From: Actinomycetes bacterium
GTDB lineage: Bacteria > Actinomycetota > Acidimicrobiia > Acidimicrobiales > Palsa-688
Reading direction: 5' to 3'
NCBI GenBank assembly: GCA_021809105.1
Contig: JAKBAM010000006.1
Coordinates: forward strand, 40,033 to 104,032
DNA length: 64,000 nucleotides
Position numbers and translations under genes: made by a program. Below the pieces are notes generated by a model, which was not told the origin of the DNA, made no database searches, and saw nothing but the letters and a program-made list of their open reading frames with translations. Below, one piece after another: positions 18,287-27,300 of this stretch. Each line of letters starts with the position of its first letter. Within the stretch, counting starts at the first letter, position 1.

Positions 18287-19183
18287 CTACCGGACGTGCT
18301 GAGGGCCGCCGGCCCGCGCCAACTGGGCGCCGCCGGCCAGCAGGCGCCGCGCCCTGGTCTGGCGCCACCGGTCCGCGCGGCGGGTCACCAGCACCGCCAA
18401 GCCGAAACCTGCGCCGAGGGCCACCAGGCCGCCCACGGCGTCCGCGAAGTAATGGTTGGCGGTGATGATGATGCAGAACACCGTCGCCGCCGGGTAGACG
18501 AAAAGTGCCCACTTGGCCCACACGGGCCTGACGCACGGCACGAGGGCGCACGCGCACCAGAGCGACCAGCCGGTGTGCAGGCTGGGCATGGCCGCGAACT
18601 GGTTGGAGACCTTGTCGACAGCGCCGCTGGAGAAGTCCCACAAGCCGCCGATGGTGCGAAGCGTGTCGTCGAAACCGTACGAGGCAGGCAGCAGGCGGGG
18701 GGGCAACAGGGGGAAGAAGAAGAAGCCGATCAGGGCCAGACCGGTCGTGGCGGCCAAGGTGTTGCGCCACAGGCGGTACGTCGCCGGCCGGCGCAGGAAG
18801 AGGTAGACCAGCACGCCGATCACGGCCAAGAAGTGCACCGTGCCGTAGAACCCGTCCCAGAACCGCATCAGGTCCCAGTCGTGGAGGAAAAGGCCCTGCA
18901 CCGACGCTTCATGGAAGATCCCGAGGTGGCGCTCGAGTGAGATCACCCTGTGAGCGTTGGTCAGGGCCCGGTCGAAGGAGACAGGCTGTTCGCCGTTGAT
19001 GTCGCGCACGAGCGTGTAGAGCCCGTAGAAGATGGCGACGATGACGATCTCGACCCACCACCGGGAGCGGGCCGGCCCGGCGAGCACCGGCGAAGTGGCG
19101 GCGGCGTCCGTGGCCGTCGCGCCATCAGGGCGATCGAGCGAGCCCGGCGCGGAAGCAGTTGGCCGGCAGATAGCGATCTGCAC
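18287..19183 (-). CDS. PAP2-superfamily membrane phosphatase-like protein
   Basis: A 298-residue protein with about six membrane helices. Two of the three PAP2 phosphatase motifs are clear: PSLHTGWS and ANHYFADAVGG. The first, K-x6-R-P, is weak (LPPRLLPASYGFDD region), as in inositol-phosphate transferases of this superfamily. It is first in the crtE-crtI-crtB operon, 31 bp before crtE, so it may act on prenyl diphosphates or on carotenoid or lipid head groups; that is inference. GTG 19183 is used. Confidence 0.8.
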   Translation of the reverse strand: MQIAICRPTASAPGSLDRPDGATATDAAATSPVLAGPARSRWWVEIVIVAIFYGLYTLVRDINGEQPVSFDRALTNAHRVISLERHLGIFHEASVQGLFLHDWDLMRFWDGFYGTVHFLAVIGVLVYLFLRRPATYRLWRNTLAATTGLALIGFFFFPLLPPRLLPASYGFDDTLRTIGGLWDFSSGAVDKVSNQFAAMPSLHTGWSLWCACALVPCVRPVWAKWALFVYPAATVFCIIITANHYFADAVGGLVALGAGFGLAVLVTRRADRWRQTRARRLLAGGAQLARAGGPQHVR

Positions 19184-19417
19184 ACGATAACGAGTCGCGT
19201 CGGCGCCTCCGCGCTCTGAGCCACGGTGGGAAGTTGGGGGTCCCTACGCCTCGACCCCGGGTGGACCTGCGGTGAGGACGCTGGCGGCGACCGACCCGTT
19301 CGGAGCCTCCAACGTCGTTGCGCTGATCGGCCGTCCCGGCGCAGGCGGGTGGTCGCATGCTGGCGCTCGGGGCGCCCCTCAGCATCAGTTGACCTCGACG
19401 GGCGGGACGGAGGACCC

Positions 19418-19795
19418 TCAGCGGGCCTTGTCGATGAATTGCGCCTTGTCCACCACGACCCGGGTAACCCGCCCTGCGGCCACCACACCGCACGCGTCGG
19501 ACACCGAGACGTTGAAGACGAGCCGCCGCCCCTCGGTGCGCTCCAGCGTGGCGGTCGCCCGGACCGTCGTACCGACCGCGACCGGTGCCACGTGGGACAA
19601 CTCGACCCGGCTGCCCACAGATGTCCGACCCTTGTCCAGGTGGTCGCCCAGGGCGCGCATGGTCGCCTCCTCGCATAGGGCCACGACGCGCGGGGTGCCG
19701 AGCACGGCTACGTCGCCGGCCCTCATCGCCCTGGCTGTGTCCTCCGCGGCCACGACCAGCTCCACCACGGCCTGAACCCCGACGTTGACCGGCAC
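19418..19795 (-). CDS. Fluoroacetyl-CoA thioesterase-like hot-dog protein
   Basis: A 125-residue single hot-dog domain. The pattern VLGTPRVVALCEEATMRAL..HL..G.TSVG..V..SHVAPVAVG is that of the FlK-type thioesterase family: T, E and H are the catalytic residues in FlK. GTG 19795 gives the expected length; the longer open frame upstream reads as unrelated Arg-rich sequence. It is divergent from tldD with 122 bp between starts. Substrate unknown. Confidence 0.85.
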   Translation of the reverse strand: MPVNVGVQAVVELVVAAEDTARAMRAGDVAVLGTPRVVALCEEATMRALGDHLDKGRTSVGSRVELSHVAPVAVGTTVRATATLERTEGRRLVFNVSVSDACGVVAAGRVTRVVVDKAQFIDKAR

Positions 19796-19917
19796 GTTGA
19801 CAACGGTAGGCGGGTACCCTCCGGCTGAGCCAATGTGCCCAGAGTGGGGCCCGGCCCCAGGTGACCAGTCCGCGGCAGGTTGCAGGTGACCCGCCCCGGA
19901 CCGACGAGAGGAGAACG

Positions 19918-21309
19918 GTGATCGACGAAGCGGTGATAGAGCGGGTGCTCGGTACGGCCCTGCGCACCGGCGGGGATTTCGCCGAAGTCTTCGCCGAGGA
20001 CCGGCGGTCGTCGGCCGCACGGCTGGACGACGGGCGGGTGGAGGACATGGTGTCGGGCCGTGAGCGCGGCGCGGGTATCCGCGTGGTGGTGGGGGAGACC
20101 ACCGGCTTCGCCCACACCAGCGACCTGAGCGAGAGAGGCCTCTCCGAGGCGGCGGAGGCCGCGGGGGCTGCGGCGCGCGGGGCGACCGGCGGGGTGCGCG
20201 AGGTGGCCCTCCGCCGGGTTCCGGCGCCGGCGCCCAACGAGGTCGACGTGCTGCCCGAGTCGGTGGGCAAGGCCACCAAGGTCGCGTTGCTCGGCCGGGC
20301 CGACGAGGCGGCCAGGGGCGTCGGGGGCGCCGTGCGCCAGGTCAGCGCCGTGTACGGCGACAGCCGGCGGCGGATCCTGGTGGCCAACAGCGACGGTGTG
20401 CTGGCATCCGACGACCAGGTCAAGACCCGTTTCATGATCTCGGTGGTGGCGTCGGGTGACACCGGCATGCAGACCGGGAGGGAGTCCGTCGGCCACACCG
20501 TCGGGTTCGAGATGTTCGACCGCTACCAAGTCGAGGACCTGGCTGCCGAAGCGGCCGGTCGGGCGCTGGCCAAGCTCAGGGCCCGGCCCGCTCCCTCCGG
20601 CAGCCTCCCCGTCGTCATCAAGCGGGGAAGCGGCGGGATCCTGTTCCACGAGGCCTGCGGCCACGGGTTGGAGGCCGACCACGTAGCCAAGGACGTGTCG
20701 GTGTTTGCCGGCCGCGTGGGGGAGCAGGTGGCCAGCCCGTTGGTCACCCTCATCGACGACGGCACGATGGGCCCGGAGTGGGGCTCCTACGCCATCGACG
20801 ACGAGGGTCATCCCGCCGCGCGAAACGTCCTGATCCAAGACGGCGTGCTCACCGAGTACATGTGGGACTGGCTGCGGTCTCGCAAGGAGGGCCGTGCCGG
20901 GACCGGCAACGGGCGGAGGGAGACCTACCAGCACCTGCCGATGGTGCGCATGACCAACACCTACCTGGCCAACGGGACCGACGATCCTGACGAGATCATC
21001 CGCCAGACGCCCAAAGGTGTCTACGTGGCGCAGCTCGGCGGCGGGCAGGTCAACACGGCTACCGGCGACTTCGTCTTCGGCATGACCGAGGCCTACCTGA
21101 TCGAGGACGGCGAGCTGACCGAGCCGCTTCGCGACGCCAACCTCATCGGCAACGGCCCCCAGGCGCTGAGGGACATCGACGCGGTGGGAGACGACTTCGC
21201 CATGGGAGGCCCGGGCACGTGCGGCAAGCAGGGGCAGGGTGTCCCGGTCGGGACCGGCCAGCCCACCTTGAGGGTGAAGGCAATGACCGTCGGCGGCACG
21301 GCCCGATGA
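19918..21309 (+). CDS. tldD: Metalloprotease TldD
   Basis: Subunit of the TldD/TldE (PmbA) heterodimeric zinc protease, which degrades unfolded peptides and matures some RiPPs. The zinc motif HEACGH is at 244-249 of 463 residues, and the C-terminal GxxTCGK-like segment (GGPGTCGKQGQGVPVG) is typical. GTG 19918 is chosen because GAGGAGAAC lies directly upstream; the open frame begins earlier at 19861 without support. Its stop overlaps the pmbA start (ATGA). Confidence 0.93.
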   Translation: MIDEAVIERVLGTALRTGGDFAEVFAEDRRSSAARLDDGRVEDMVSGRERGAGIRVVVGETTGFAHTSDLSERGLSEAAEAAGAAARGATGGVREVALRRVPAPAPNEVDVLPESVGKATKVALLGRADEAARGVGGAVRQVSAVYGDSRRRILVANSDGVLASDDQVKTRFMISVVASGDTGMQTGRESVGHTVGFEMFDRYQVEDLAAEAAGRALAKLRARPAPSGSLPVVIKRGSGGILFHEACGHGLEADHVAKDVSVFAGRVGEQVASPLVTLIDDGTMGPEWGSYAIDDEGHPAARNVLIQDGVLTEYMWDWLRSRKEGRAGTGNGRRETYQHLPMVRMTNTYLANGTDDPDEIIRQTPKGVYVAQLGGGQVNTATGDFVFGMTEAYLIEDGELTEPLRDANLIGNGPQALRDIDAVGDDFAMGGPGTCGKQGQGVPVGTGQPTLRVKAMTVGGTAR

Positions 21310-22691
21310 GCGCCGAACCCCGCGCGGGGGCCGTAGGGGTCCCCACCGAGGGCGAGCTGCTCGAGCTGGCCGAGCGGGTTGCCGGCTGGGCGCGCGACGG
21401 CGAGCAGGTGGAGGCGTACGTGGCGCGCGGCCGCGACACCGAGATCCAGGTCTATAGCGGTGAGGTCGAGTCGCTGTCGTCTGCTGAGTCGGCCGGCATC
21501 GGCATCCGCGTGGTCGCCAATGGCAGGCAGGGCTTCGCCTACGCAGGATCGCTGGACCTCGACGTGGTGGAGGAGACCCTGGCTGAGGCCCGCGACAATG
21601 CCGGTTTCGCATCCGCCGACGAGTGGGTCGGCCTCGCAGTTCCTGACGGCACGGTGGCCGCCGACCTCGACGTATGGAGCGACGAGCTGGCGGGGGTCCC
21701 GACCGCGGACAAGGTAGCGCTGGCGCTCGAGCTGGAGCGAGCTGTCCGGGCCGGCGACGCCCGCATCCGCCAAGTGGAGTCGGCCGAGTGGGGCGACTCC
21801 GCCTACGAGTCCGCCATCGTCACCAATACCGGCATCCGGGCCAGCTCCCGGCGAACGGTCTGCTACGTGTCGGCCGAGGCGGTCGCCGGGCAGGGCGGCG
21901 AGACCCAGACCGGATCGGGCTACTCGGTGGGGAGGGGGCCTGGGGACCTCGATCTGGTCAAGGCTGCAGCCGACGCCGTCGAGCGCTCCACCCGGCTCCT
22001 CGGGGCCACCAAGCCGCGATCGGGGCACCTCACCGTGGTCTTCGAACCTCGTATCACCGCTACGTTGCTCGCCCTGATCGCCGGCACGCTCGACGGCGAG
22101 GCGGTGCTCAAGGGCCGTTCGCTCTTCGCCGACCGGCTCGGGCAGCCGGTCGCTGCCGCGTCGCTCACATTGGTGGACGACCCCACGGACCCCGGCGCGT
22201 ACGGCGCCACCCCCTACGACGCCGAGGGCCTAGCTACCCGGCGCAACGCCCTGATCGAGGACGGGACCCTGAAGGCATTCCTCTACAACACCTATTCGGC
22301 TCGGCGGGCCGGGACCAAATCGACGGCGTCGGCGGTGCGGGCCGGCTTCAAGAGCGGTCCCGGCACCGGGGCGCGCGCCCTGTCGGTGATCCCCGGCACG
22401 AGCAGCCCGGCCGAGATCCTGGCGGCGGTGGGCGACGGCCTGCTCGTCCAGTCCGTGTCGGGCCTGCACTCCGGGGTCAACCCGGTGAGCGGCGACTTCT
22501 CGGTCGGGGCCGAGGGCATGCTGATCGAACGCGGAGCCCTCGGCCGACCTGTCCGGGAGCTGACCATTGCCTCGACGCTGCAGCGGATGCTGCAGGACAT
22601 CGTGGCGATCGGCAACGACCCAGAGCGCCTCCCGTCGTCAGCCACCGGCGTCACCCTGGCGGTGGGCGACCTGTCGATGAGCGGGGCGTAG
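21306..22691 (+). CDS. pmbA: TldD/PmbA-family protein TldE
   Basis: Partner subunit of TldD, 461 residues, lacking the zinc motif as expected of TldE. The family pattern is seen in EIQVYSGEVESLSSAESAGI (N-terminal domain), in YDAEGLATRRNALIEDG and in SGVNPVSGDFSVGAEG in the C-terminal domain. ATG 21306 overlaps the tldD TGA, so the two subunits are translationally coupled. No RiPP precursor is visible nearby, so a housekeeping role is more likely. Confidence 0.92.
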   Translation: MSAEPRAGAVGVPTEGELLELAERVAGWARDGEQVEAYVARGRDTEIQVYSGEVESLSSAESAGIGIRVVANGRQGFAYAGSLDLDVVEETLAEARDNAGFASADEWVGLAVPDGTVAADLDVWSDELAGVPTADKVALALELERAVRAGDARIRQVESAEWGDSAYESAIVTNTGIRASSRRTVCYVSAEAVAGQGGETQTGSGYSVGRGPGDLDLVKAAADAVERSTRLLGATKPRSGHLTVVFEPRITATLLALIAGTLDGEAVLKGRSLFADRLGQPVAAASLTLVDDPTDPGAYGATPYDAEGLATRRNALIEDGTLKAFLYNTYSARRAGTKSTASAVRAGFKSGPGTGARALSVIPGTSSPAEILAAVGDGLLVQSVSGLHSGVNPVSGDFSVGAEGMLIERGALGRPVRELTIASTLQRMLQDIVAIGNDPERLPSSATGVTLAVGDLSMSGA

Positions 22692-22696
22692 AGCCG

Positions 22697-23179
22697 GTGC
22701 TGCTGCGCCGGCAAGTAGCGCGAGTGGTGCTGCTCGATCCCGAGGACCGGGTGCTCCTCATCCGCTCGTCGGATCCGATCGACCCCCATGTCCCCGGCTG
22801 GTGGGAGCTACCCGGCGGGGGTCTCCACCCGGGTGAGCCCTCCGAACAGGCGGCGCTGCGCGAGCTGCACGAGGAAACCGGCCTCGGCGCCGACAGCATC
22901 TCGGGGCCGGTGTGGCTCCAACATGTCACCTTCGACTTCGCCGGCATGCACTTCGACCAGCACGAGACGGTGCACGTGGCCCGCGGTCAGGGAGGGGACT
23001 ACCGCCCGGTCGCCCTGGAGGGGATCGAGGCCGCCGCCATGGAAGGTGCGCAGTGGTGGCCCGTCGGAGCGCTCGGGGGCCTGGATCGGATCATCCCTCC
23101 TTGGTTGGCGGAGCAGCTGCCGGCGGTGCTGGCTTCTGGCTATCCAGACGAGCCGATGGACCTCGGTCACATCGACTGA
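22697..23179 (+). CDS. NUDIX hydrolase
   Basis: A 160-residue NUDIX-fold hydrolase of nucleoside diphosphates linked to another moiety. The NUDIX box starts at GG 41-42 and reads [20 protein letters not shown], with all acidic metal ligands. GTG 22697, only 5 bp after pmbA, is the likely start. The exact substrate cannot be read from sequence. Confidence 0.88.
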   Translation: MLLRRQVARVVLLDPEDRVLLIRSSDPIDPHVPGWWELPGGGLHPGEPSEQAALRELHEETGLGADSISGPVWLQHVTFDFAGMHFDQHETVHVARGQGGDYRPVALEGIEAAAMEGAQWWPVGALGGLDRIIPPWLAEQLPAVLASGYPDEPMDLGHID

Positions 23180-23198
23180 TCTCGTCGCGCCTGGTCCA

Positions 23199-23239
23199 TT
23201 TGCACCAGGTTTCTTTGCACCAGATTTCTTTGCGCAACC
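23199..23239. repeat. 15-bp tandem repeat upstream of msrA
   Basis: TTTGCACCAGGTTTC (23199-23213) is followed immediately by TTTGCACCAGATTTC (23214-23228) and by a third, partial copy TTTGCGCAACC. The stretch is AT-richer than its flanks and lies in the 149-bp gap between the NUDIX gene and msrA. Confidence 0.75.
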
Positions 23240-23328
23240 CGGGCCTCACGGCACCTTTGTGCAATCAAACGATGCCGAGCGCAGGCGCGCACCTTCCGCC
23301 GGCGGCCGGCGGGTCGTACCCTGGGCAC

Positions 23329-23979
23329 ATGGTGTTCTCCGCCCGTTCCAAGTCCGAGATCGTCGAGGCCGATCGGGCGCTTCCCGGGCGCTCCGCACCC
23401 CTCGTTACCCCCGACACCCACTTCGTCAACGGGCACCCGATCAAGCCCCCCTTCCCAGAGGGCTTCGGCCAACTGGTTGTCGGGATGGGGTGCTTCTGGG
23501 GGGCCGAGCGAGCCTTCTGGCAGACCGCCGGCGTGTGGACCACCGCGGTTGGCTACGCGGGCGGCTACACCCCCAACCCGACCTACGAGGAGGTTTGCTC
23601 GGGGCGAACAGGGCATACCGAGGTGGTGCTCGTGGTGTGGGACCCGGCGCTCATCGGGCTGGAAGGGGTCCTGGCTGCCTTCTGGGAGGGGCACGACCCG
23701 ACGCAGGGGATGCGCCAGGGCAACGATCGCGGGACGCAGTACCGCTCGGCGCTGTATGCCACCACCGACGCGCAGCTGGGGGCCGTCGAGTCCTCCAGGG
23801 CCGCCTACCAGGAGCGGCTGAGCGCAGCGGGATACGGGACCATCACCACGGAGGTGGCCACCGCCGGGCCTTTCTTCTACGCCGAGGACTACCACCAGCA
23901 GTACCTGGCCAAGAACCCGGGCGGCTACTGCGGCTTGGGGGGCACCGGTGTGTCCTGCCCTGTCGGTCTGCCGGGCTGA
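23329..23979 (+). CDS. msrA: Peptide methionine-S-sulfoxide reductase MsrA
   Basis: Reduces methionine S-sulfoxide in proteins. The 216-residue product has the catalytic motif GCFWGAE with C55, the downstream GHTE (Glu/substrate region) and the resolving cysteines near the C-terminus in [16 protein letters not shown] 23329 follows the repeat region. Converges on the sucrase/ferredoxin-like gene. Confidence 0.94.
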   Translation: MVFSARSKSEIVEADRALPGRSAPLVTPDTHFVNGHPIKPPFPEGFGQLVVGMGCFWGAERAFWQTAGVWTTAVGYAGGYTPNPTYEEVCSGRTGHTEVVLVVWDPALIGLEGVLAAFWEGHDPTQGMRQGNDRGTQYRSALYATTDAQLGAVESSRAAYQERLSAAGYGTITTEVATAGPFFYAEDYHQQYLAKNPGGYCGLGGTGVSCPVGLPG

Positions 23980-24018
23980 TCTCGGCCACGGGGTCGGGGA
24001 AAGGGAGCGGTTTGGTGC

Positions 24019-25008
24019 TCACGCCGGCCGCGTTATCTCGGTGACCACCTGTTCGACGGAGGTCTTGCCTGCTCCGGCTGGCAACGCTCCGCATTCGGGC
24101 ACCGCCAGCGTGCGGCCGGCGGTGACGGTGGCCTCCCACCGTTGCGCCGCTCCCTCGGGGTAAGTGGTCAGGGCCACCCGACCGGCACCGAGATCTTCCC
24201 CGGTTCGAGGGGTGTCCAGCAAGCTCCAGCCGACCTCGGCCAGGACCGCCCGCTCGAGCGACTGGACGGCGGGGGAGGGCATCCCGGCGCAGCCCCGGTA
24301 TCCGGCCAACACCTCGGTGACCGGGCCGTCACGGCGCAGGACCCGCATGGCACTGCCGGCGTCCGCGAAGCCCCATGCGGTCCCCTCGGGGAGGACCACC
24401 ATGGTGGCGGCGTAGCGGTGGCCGCCCGTGTGGGACGTCCTCCACAACCTGACATCGTCGCCTAGATCCAGGGTCGACAACTCCTGCCACAGCTCGGTGC
24501 CCCAGGAGCCACAACAGCGGTCCCGTCGACCGTGCGTGCAGACCAAGACGTCGCGGTTGTAAGCGGTCGAGGTGCCCGGTTCGCCGGCGAGAAGTGCGGC
24601 GGCGGCTCGACCCAGGCGACGGCCGACCTCGACGGGCTCGGTCGGCGGGCGGGCTCCGTCGGCGGCGAGGCTGGCAGGCGCAGAGGCATCCCACTCGCTG
24701 CGGGTGTAGGCGGCAAAGGGCCCCCCGTCCCGGCGGTGGAGTACGACGCGCCGGCGGTCGGCTGCGTCTGGGACCAAGCCTTGCAGGCGGATCGTGGCCC
24801 CGGTCCGGCGGCGGTGGTCATCGAGCGCGGCGCGCACCGGCGCCAGCTCGGGGATCTCGGCCAGGTCGCGCGGCCAAGGTCGGCTCCACTCGACTAGGAG
24901 GTAACCGTCGTAGGAGCCCGCCGTGCCGATCGGGTCGGCCCCCGCCGCGCGCATCTGCGCAGCGCAGCGCAGATCACCGGCTGCTTCGGTCCCCCCCGCT
25001 CCGGTCAC
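24019..25008 (-). CDS. Sucrase/ferredoxin-like protein
   Basis: A 329-residue member of the Suc_Fer-like family (PF06999), a thioredoxin-fold ferredoxin relative. The iron-sulfur-type cysteines are visible in CTHGRRDRCCGSWG, and the family region YRGCAGMPSPAVQSLE follows. GTG 25008 overlaps the mtnP stop (GTGA), making coupled translation likely; an upstream ATG at 25044 is possible. Redox function is inferred. Third gene of fmdB-mtnP-sucrase/ferredoxin. Confidence 0.82.
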   Translation of the reverse strand: MTGAGGTEAAGDLRCAAQMRAAGADPIGTAGSYDGYLLVEWSRPWPRDLAEIPELAPVRAALDDHRRRTGATIRLQGLVPDAADRRRVVLHRRDGGPFAAYTRSEWDASAPASLAADGARPPTEPVEVGRRLGRAAAALLAGEPGTSTAYNRDVLVCTHGRRDRCCGSWGTELWQELSTLDLGDDVRLWRTSHTGGHRYAATMVVLPEGTAWGFADAGSAMRVLRRDGPVTEVLAGYRGCAGMPSPAVQSLERAVLAEVGWSLLDTPRTGEDLGAGRVALTTYPEGAAQRWEATVTAGRTLAVPECGALPAGAGKTSVEQVVTEITRPA

Positions 25009-25811
25009 CTCGCCGCCAAGGATGCGCTGCCCCCCGCCGCGCAACCGCAGCCGGGTAGTGCCGGTAGGGCCGGTATGGCCCGGGCCAGGAGGCCCCTGGT
25101 GCGGGCCACGTTGTCGGCCAGCACCGCCATGACTCCCTCCATGGTCACCGCCCCGCCCACGGTGCCGTCAGTGTCCTCGGCGCCGCTGTCGTGGTCGGTC
25201 ACCAGGGCCAGCCCCGCGTAGCAGAGCCCGAGCTCTCGAGCCAGGTAGGCCTCGGGGTACTGGGTCATGTTGACCACGTGCCATCCGGCGGCCCGAAACC
25301 ATCGCGACTCGGCTCGGGTGGAGAAGCGGGGGCCTTGGATCACGACCACCGTGCCGGTAGGCCGGACCCGGTCGTCGCCGGCGGCGCCGTGGATGGTTGC
25401 GGCGATCTCGGGGCAGTACGGGTCGGCGAAAGCCACATGGTCGACCTGCTTGCCGTCGGCGAAGGTGTCAGCACGGCCCCACGTCCGGTCGACGAGTTGA
25501 TCGAGGACGACGAAGTCGCCGGGGACGAGGTCGGGCTGCAGGGAACCGACGGCGCAGGGCCCGATGACCCTTCGGGCTCCAAGCGCTCGCAGGGCCCACA
25601 GGTTGGCGCGGGAGTTGATCCGGTCCGGGGCGATCTGATGGTCCACCCCGTGGCGGGGCAGGAACGCCACCGCTCGGCCTCCGAGGTCACCGACGGTAAT
25701 CGGGCCGGACACCTCGCCATAAGGGGTTTCGGGCGTCACTACGACCGGATCTTCGAACAGGCGGTACAAGCCTGATCCCCCGATCACCGCGATCTCGGCG
25801 TAGGGCTCCAC
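25005..25811 (-). CDS. mtnP: S-methyl-5'-thioadenosine phosphorylase
   Basis: Cleaves methylthioadenosine with phosphate to adenine and methylthioribose 1-phosphate. The 268-residue protein has the PNP/MTAP family pattern: GGSGLY near the N-terminus, the phosphate site PRHG, RINSRANLWAL, PRFSTRAESRW and NMTQYPEAYLARE. The last motif separates MTAP/MTIP from purine nucleoside phosphorylases imperfectly, so inosine-type substrates remain possible. Starts at GTG 25811, 18 bp after fmdB. Confidence 0.88.
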   Translation of the reverse strand: MEPYAEIAVIGGSGLYRLFEDPVVVTPETPYGEVSGPITVGDLGGRAVAFLPRHGVDHQIAPDRINSRANLWALRALGARRVIGPCAVGSLQPDLVPGDFVVLDQLVDRTWGRADTFADGKQVDHVAFADPYCPEIAATIHGAAGDDRVRPTGTVVVIQGPRFSTRAESRWFRAAGWHVVNMTQYPEAYLARELGLCYAGLALVTDHDSGAEDTDGTVGGAVTMEGVMAVLADNVARTRGLLARAIPALPALPGCGCAAGGSASLAAR

Positions 25812-25829
25812 CGCCGGACGCCCAGCCGC

Positions 25830-26291
25830 TCAGGAGGCAGCCGCGGCGGGCTTGGAAGAGCCGGCCTTCGAGTCGCTCTTACTGCCTGAGCCGCCCTTGC
25901 CGTTCGAGTCGCCCTTGCCGCTGGAGTCGCCCTTGCCGCTGGAGTCACCCTTGCCCGCGGCGTTCTTGGTGCCCGCGTCGCTCTTGGCGCCGGACCCGTT
26001 GCTCGATGCGTCGCTCTTGGACGCGTCCCCCGAGCCCCCGTCTTTCTTGGAGCCGGGATCCCCGGAGCCTTCGCCGCTGGTCGACGGCGCGCCGTTGCTG
26101 GATGAGCCGTTGGCGGAGCGACTGTCGTTCTTGTAAAAGCCGCTGCCCTTGAAGGAGATCCCGATGCTGCCGAACACCTTGCGCAGGGGGCCGGCGCAAT
26201 TGGGGCAGGTGGTGAGCGGATCGTCGGTGAAGGCCTGTACGGCCTCCGTGTGCTGTCCGCAGTCCTTGCAGGCGTACTCGTAGGTGGGCAA
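25830..26291 (-). CDS. FmdB-type zinc ribbon protein with long low-complexity tail
   Basis: 153 residues. The first 60 are a FmdB zinc ribbon (PF09723): PTYEYACKDCG and CPNCAGPLRKVF give the four zinc cysteines, followed by GISFKGSGFYKND. From about residue 62 the protein is a Ser/Gly/Lys/Asp-rich tail with the unit GKGDSS repeated. The start is a TTG at 26291, inferred because the family begins MPTYEY; no ATG or GTG is available there. Promoter is divergent from galU. The role of the family is unclear; regulation of amidase genes was proposed for the founding member. Confidence 0.82.
   Translation of the reverse strand: MPTYEYACKDCGQHTEAVQAFTDDPLTTCPNCAGPLRKVFGSIGISFKGSGFYKNDSRSANGSSSNGAPSTSGEGSGDPGSKKDGGSGDASKSDASSNGSGAKSDAGTKNAAGKGDSSGKGDSSGKGDSNGKGGSGSKSDSKAGSSKPAAAAS
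25906..25959. repeat. 18-bp tandem repeat inside fmdB tail
   Basis: The unit GAGTCGCCCTTGCCGCTG is perfectly repeated at 25906-25923 and 25924-25941, with a third copy diverging from 25942. Read on - it encodes the SSGKGD units of the FmdB tail. In-frame length suggests slippage is tolerated. Confidence 0.8.
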
Positions 26292-26424
26292 AGCTCGCTC
26301 CAGCGCGGTGGGGGGCGGGAGTGGCTGGCACTCCCGAGGTTCGAGTGCCAAGTGTACCGGGCCTGCGATCGAGGGGCCGCCTGGGGTAGAACACCGGGGC
26401 CCCCATGCGAGATCGAGGATGCCG

Positions 26425-27300
26425 ATGGCGCGCTCCGTGACCAAAGCCGTGATTCCTGCCGCCGGGCTCGGGACCCGGTTCCTGCCGGCGACCAAGGCCC
26501 AGCCGAAGGAGATGCTGCCCCTGGTGGACAAGCCGGCGATCCAATACGTGGTCGAAGAGGCCGTCGCCGCCGGCATCACCGACGTGCTCATGATCACCGG
26601 CCGCTCCAAGCGCAGCCTCGAGGATCACTTCGATCGCAGCTTCGAGCTCGAGTACTTCCTGGAGCAGAAGGGGAAGACGAAGGAGCTCGCGGAGATGCGT
26701 CGCATCGCCGAGATGGTCAACATCCACTACATCCGCCAGGGAGAGCCCAAGGGCCTTGGCCACGCGGTCTCGGTGGCCGCGCAGCACGTCGGCGACCAGC
26801 CCTTCGCCGTGCTCCTCGGGGACGACATCATGCATCAGCGCGCCGGTGTCCTCACCGGGATGCTCGAGACCTACGAGCGCCACCAGCGCTCCGTCGTCGC
26901 CCTGAAGCGGGTGCCCAGGGACGAGATCGCGTCCTACGGGTGCGCGGCCGCCGAGGCGGTCGAGGAGTCGGTGGTGCGGATCACCGACATAGTCGAGAAG
27001 CCCGAGCCGTCGGCCGCGCCCTCGGACCTGGCGGTGATGGGGCGCTACATCATCACGCCGGCGATCTTCGGGCTGCTCGAGAAGCAGGCGCCGGGCAAGG
27101 GGGGCGAGATCCAGCTGACCGACGCCCTGAAGTCCCTGCTAGCCACCGAAGGTGTCCTTGGCTACACCTTCAGCGAGGGTCGCTTCGATACCGGCAACAA
27201 GCTGGACTACTTGCGGGCGACCGTCGAGCTGGCCCTCGAGCGTGAGGATCTCGGGCCGCAGTTCAGAGAGTTCCTGGTGCAGCGGCTCGCCCGGCCGTGA
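26425..27300 (+). CDS. galU: UTP--glucose-1-phosphate uridylyltransferase
   Basis: Makes UDP-glucose from UTP and glucose 1-phosphate. The 291-residue protein has the family start KAVIPAAGLGTRFLPATKA with the nucleotide loop, KEMLPLVDKPAIQYVVEE and FAVLLGDDI for metal binding. ATG 26425 is chosen since GAGG lies six bases upstream; ATG 26419 is too close to it. The stop overlaps the moeA GTG. Synteny galU-moeA-membrane protein is common in actinomycetes. Confidence 0.93.
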   Translation: MARSVTKAVIPAAGLGTRFLPATKAQPKEMLPLVDKPAIQYVVEEAVAAGITDVLMITGRSKRSLEDHFDRSFELEYFLEQKGKTKELAEMRRIAEMVNIHYIRQGEPKGLGHAVSVAAQHVGDQPFAVLLGDDIMHQRAGVLTGMLETYERHQRSVVALKRVPRDEIASYGCAAAEAVEESVVRITDIVEKPEPSAAPSDLAVMGRYIITPAIFGLLEKQAPGKGGEIQLTDALKSLLATEGVLGYTFSEGRFDTGNKLDYLRATVELALEREDLGPQFREFLVQRLARP

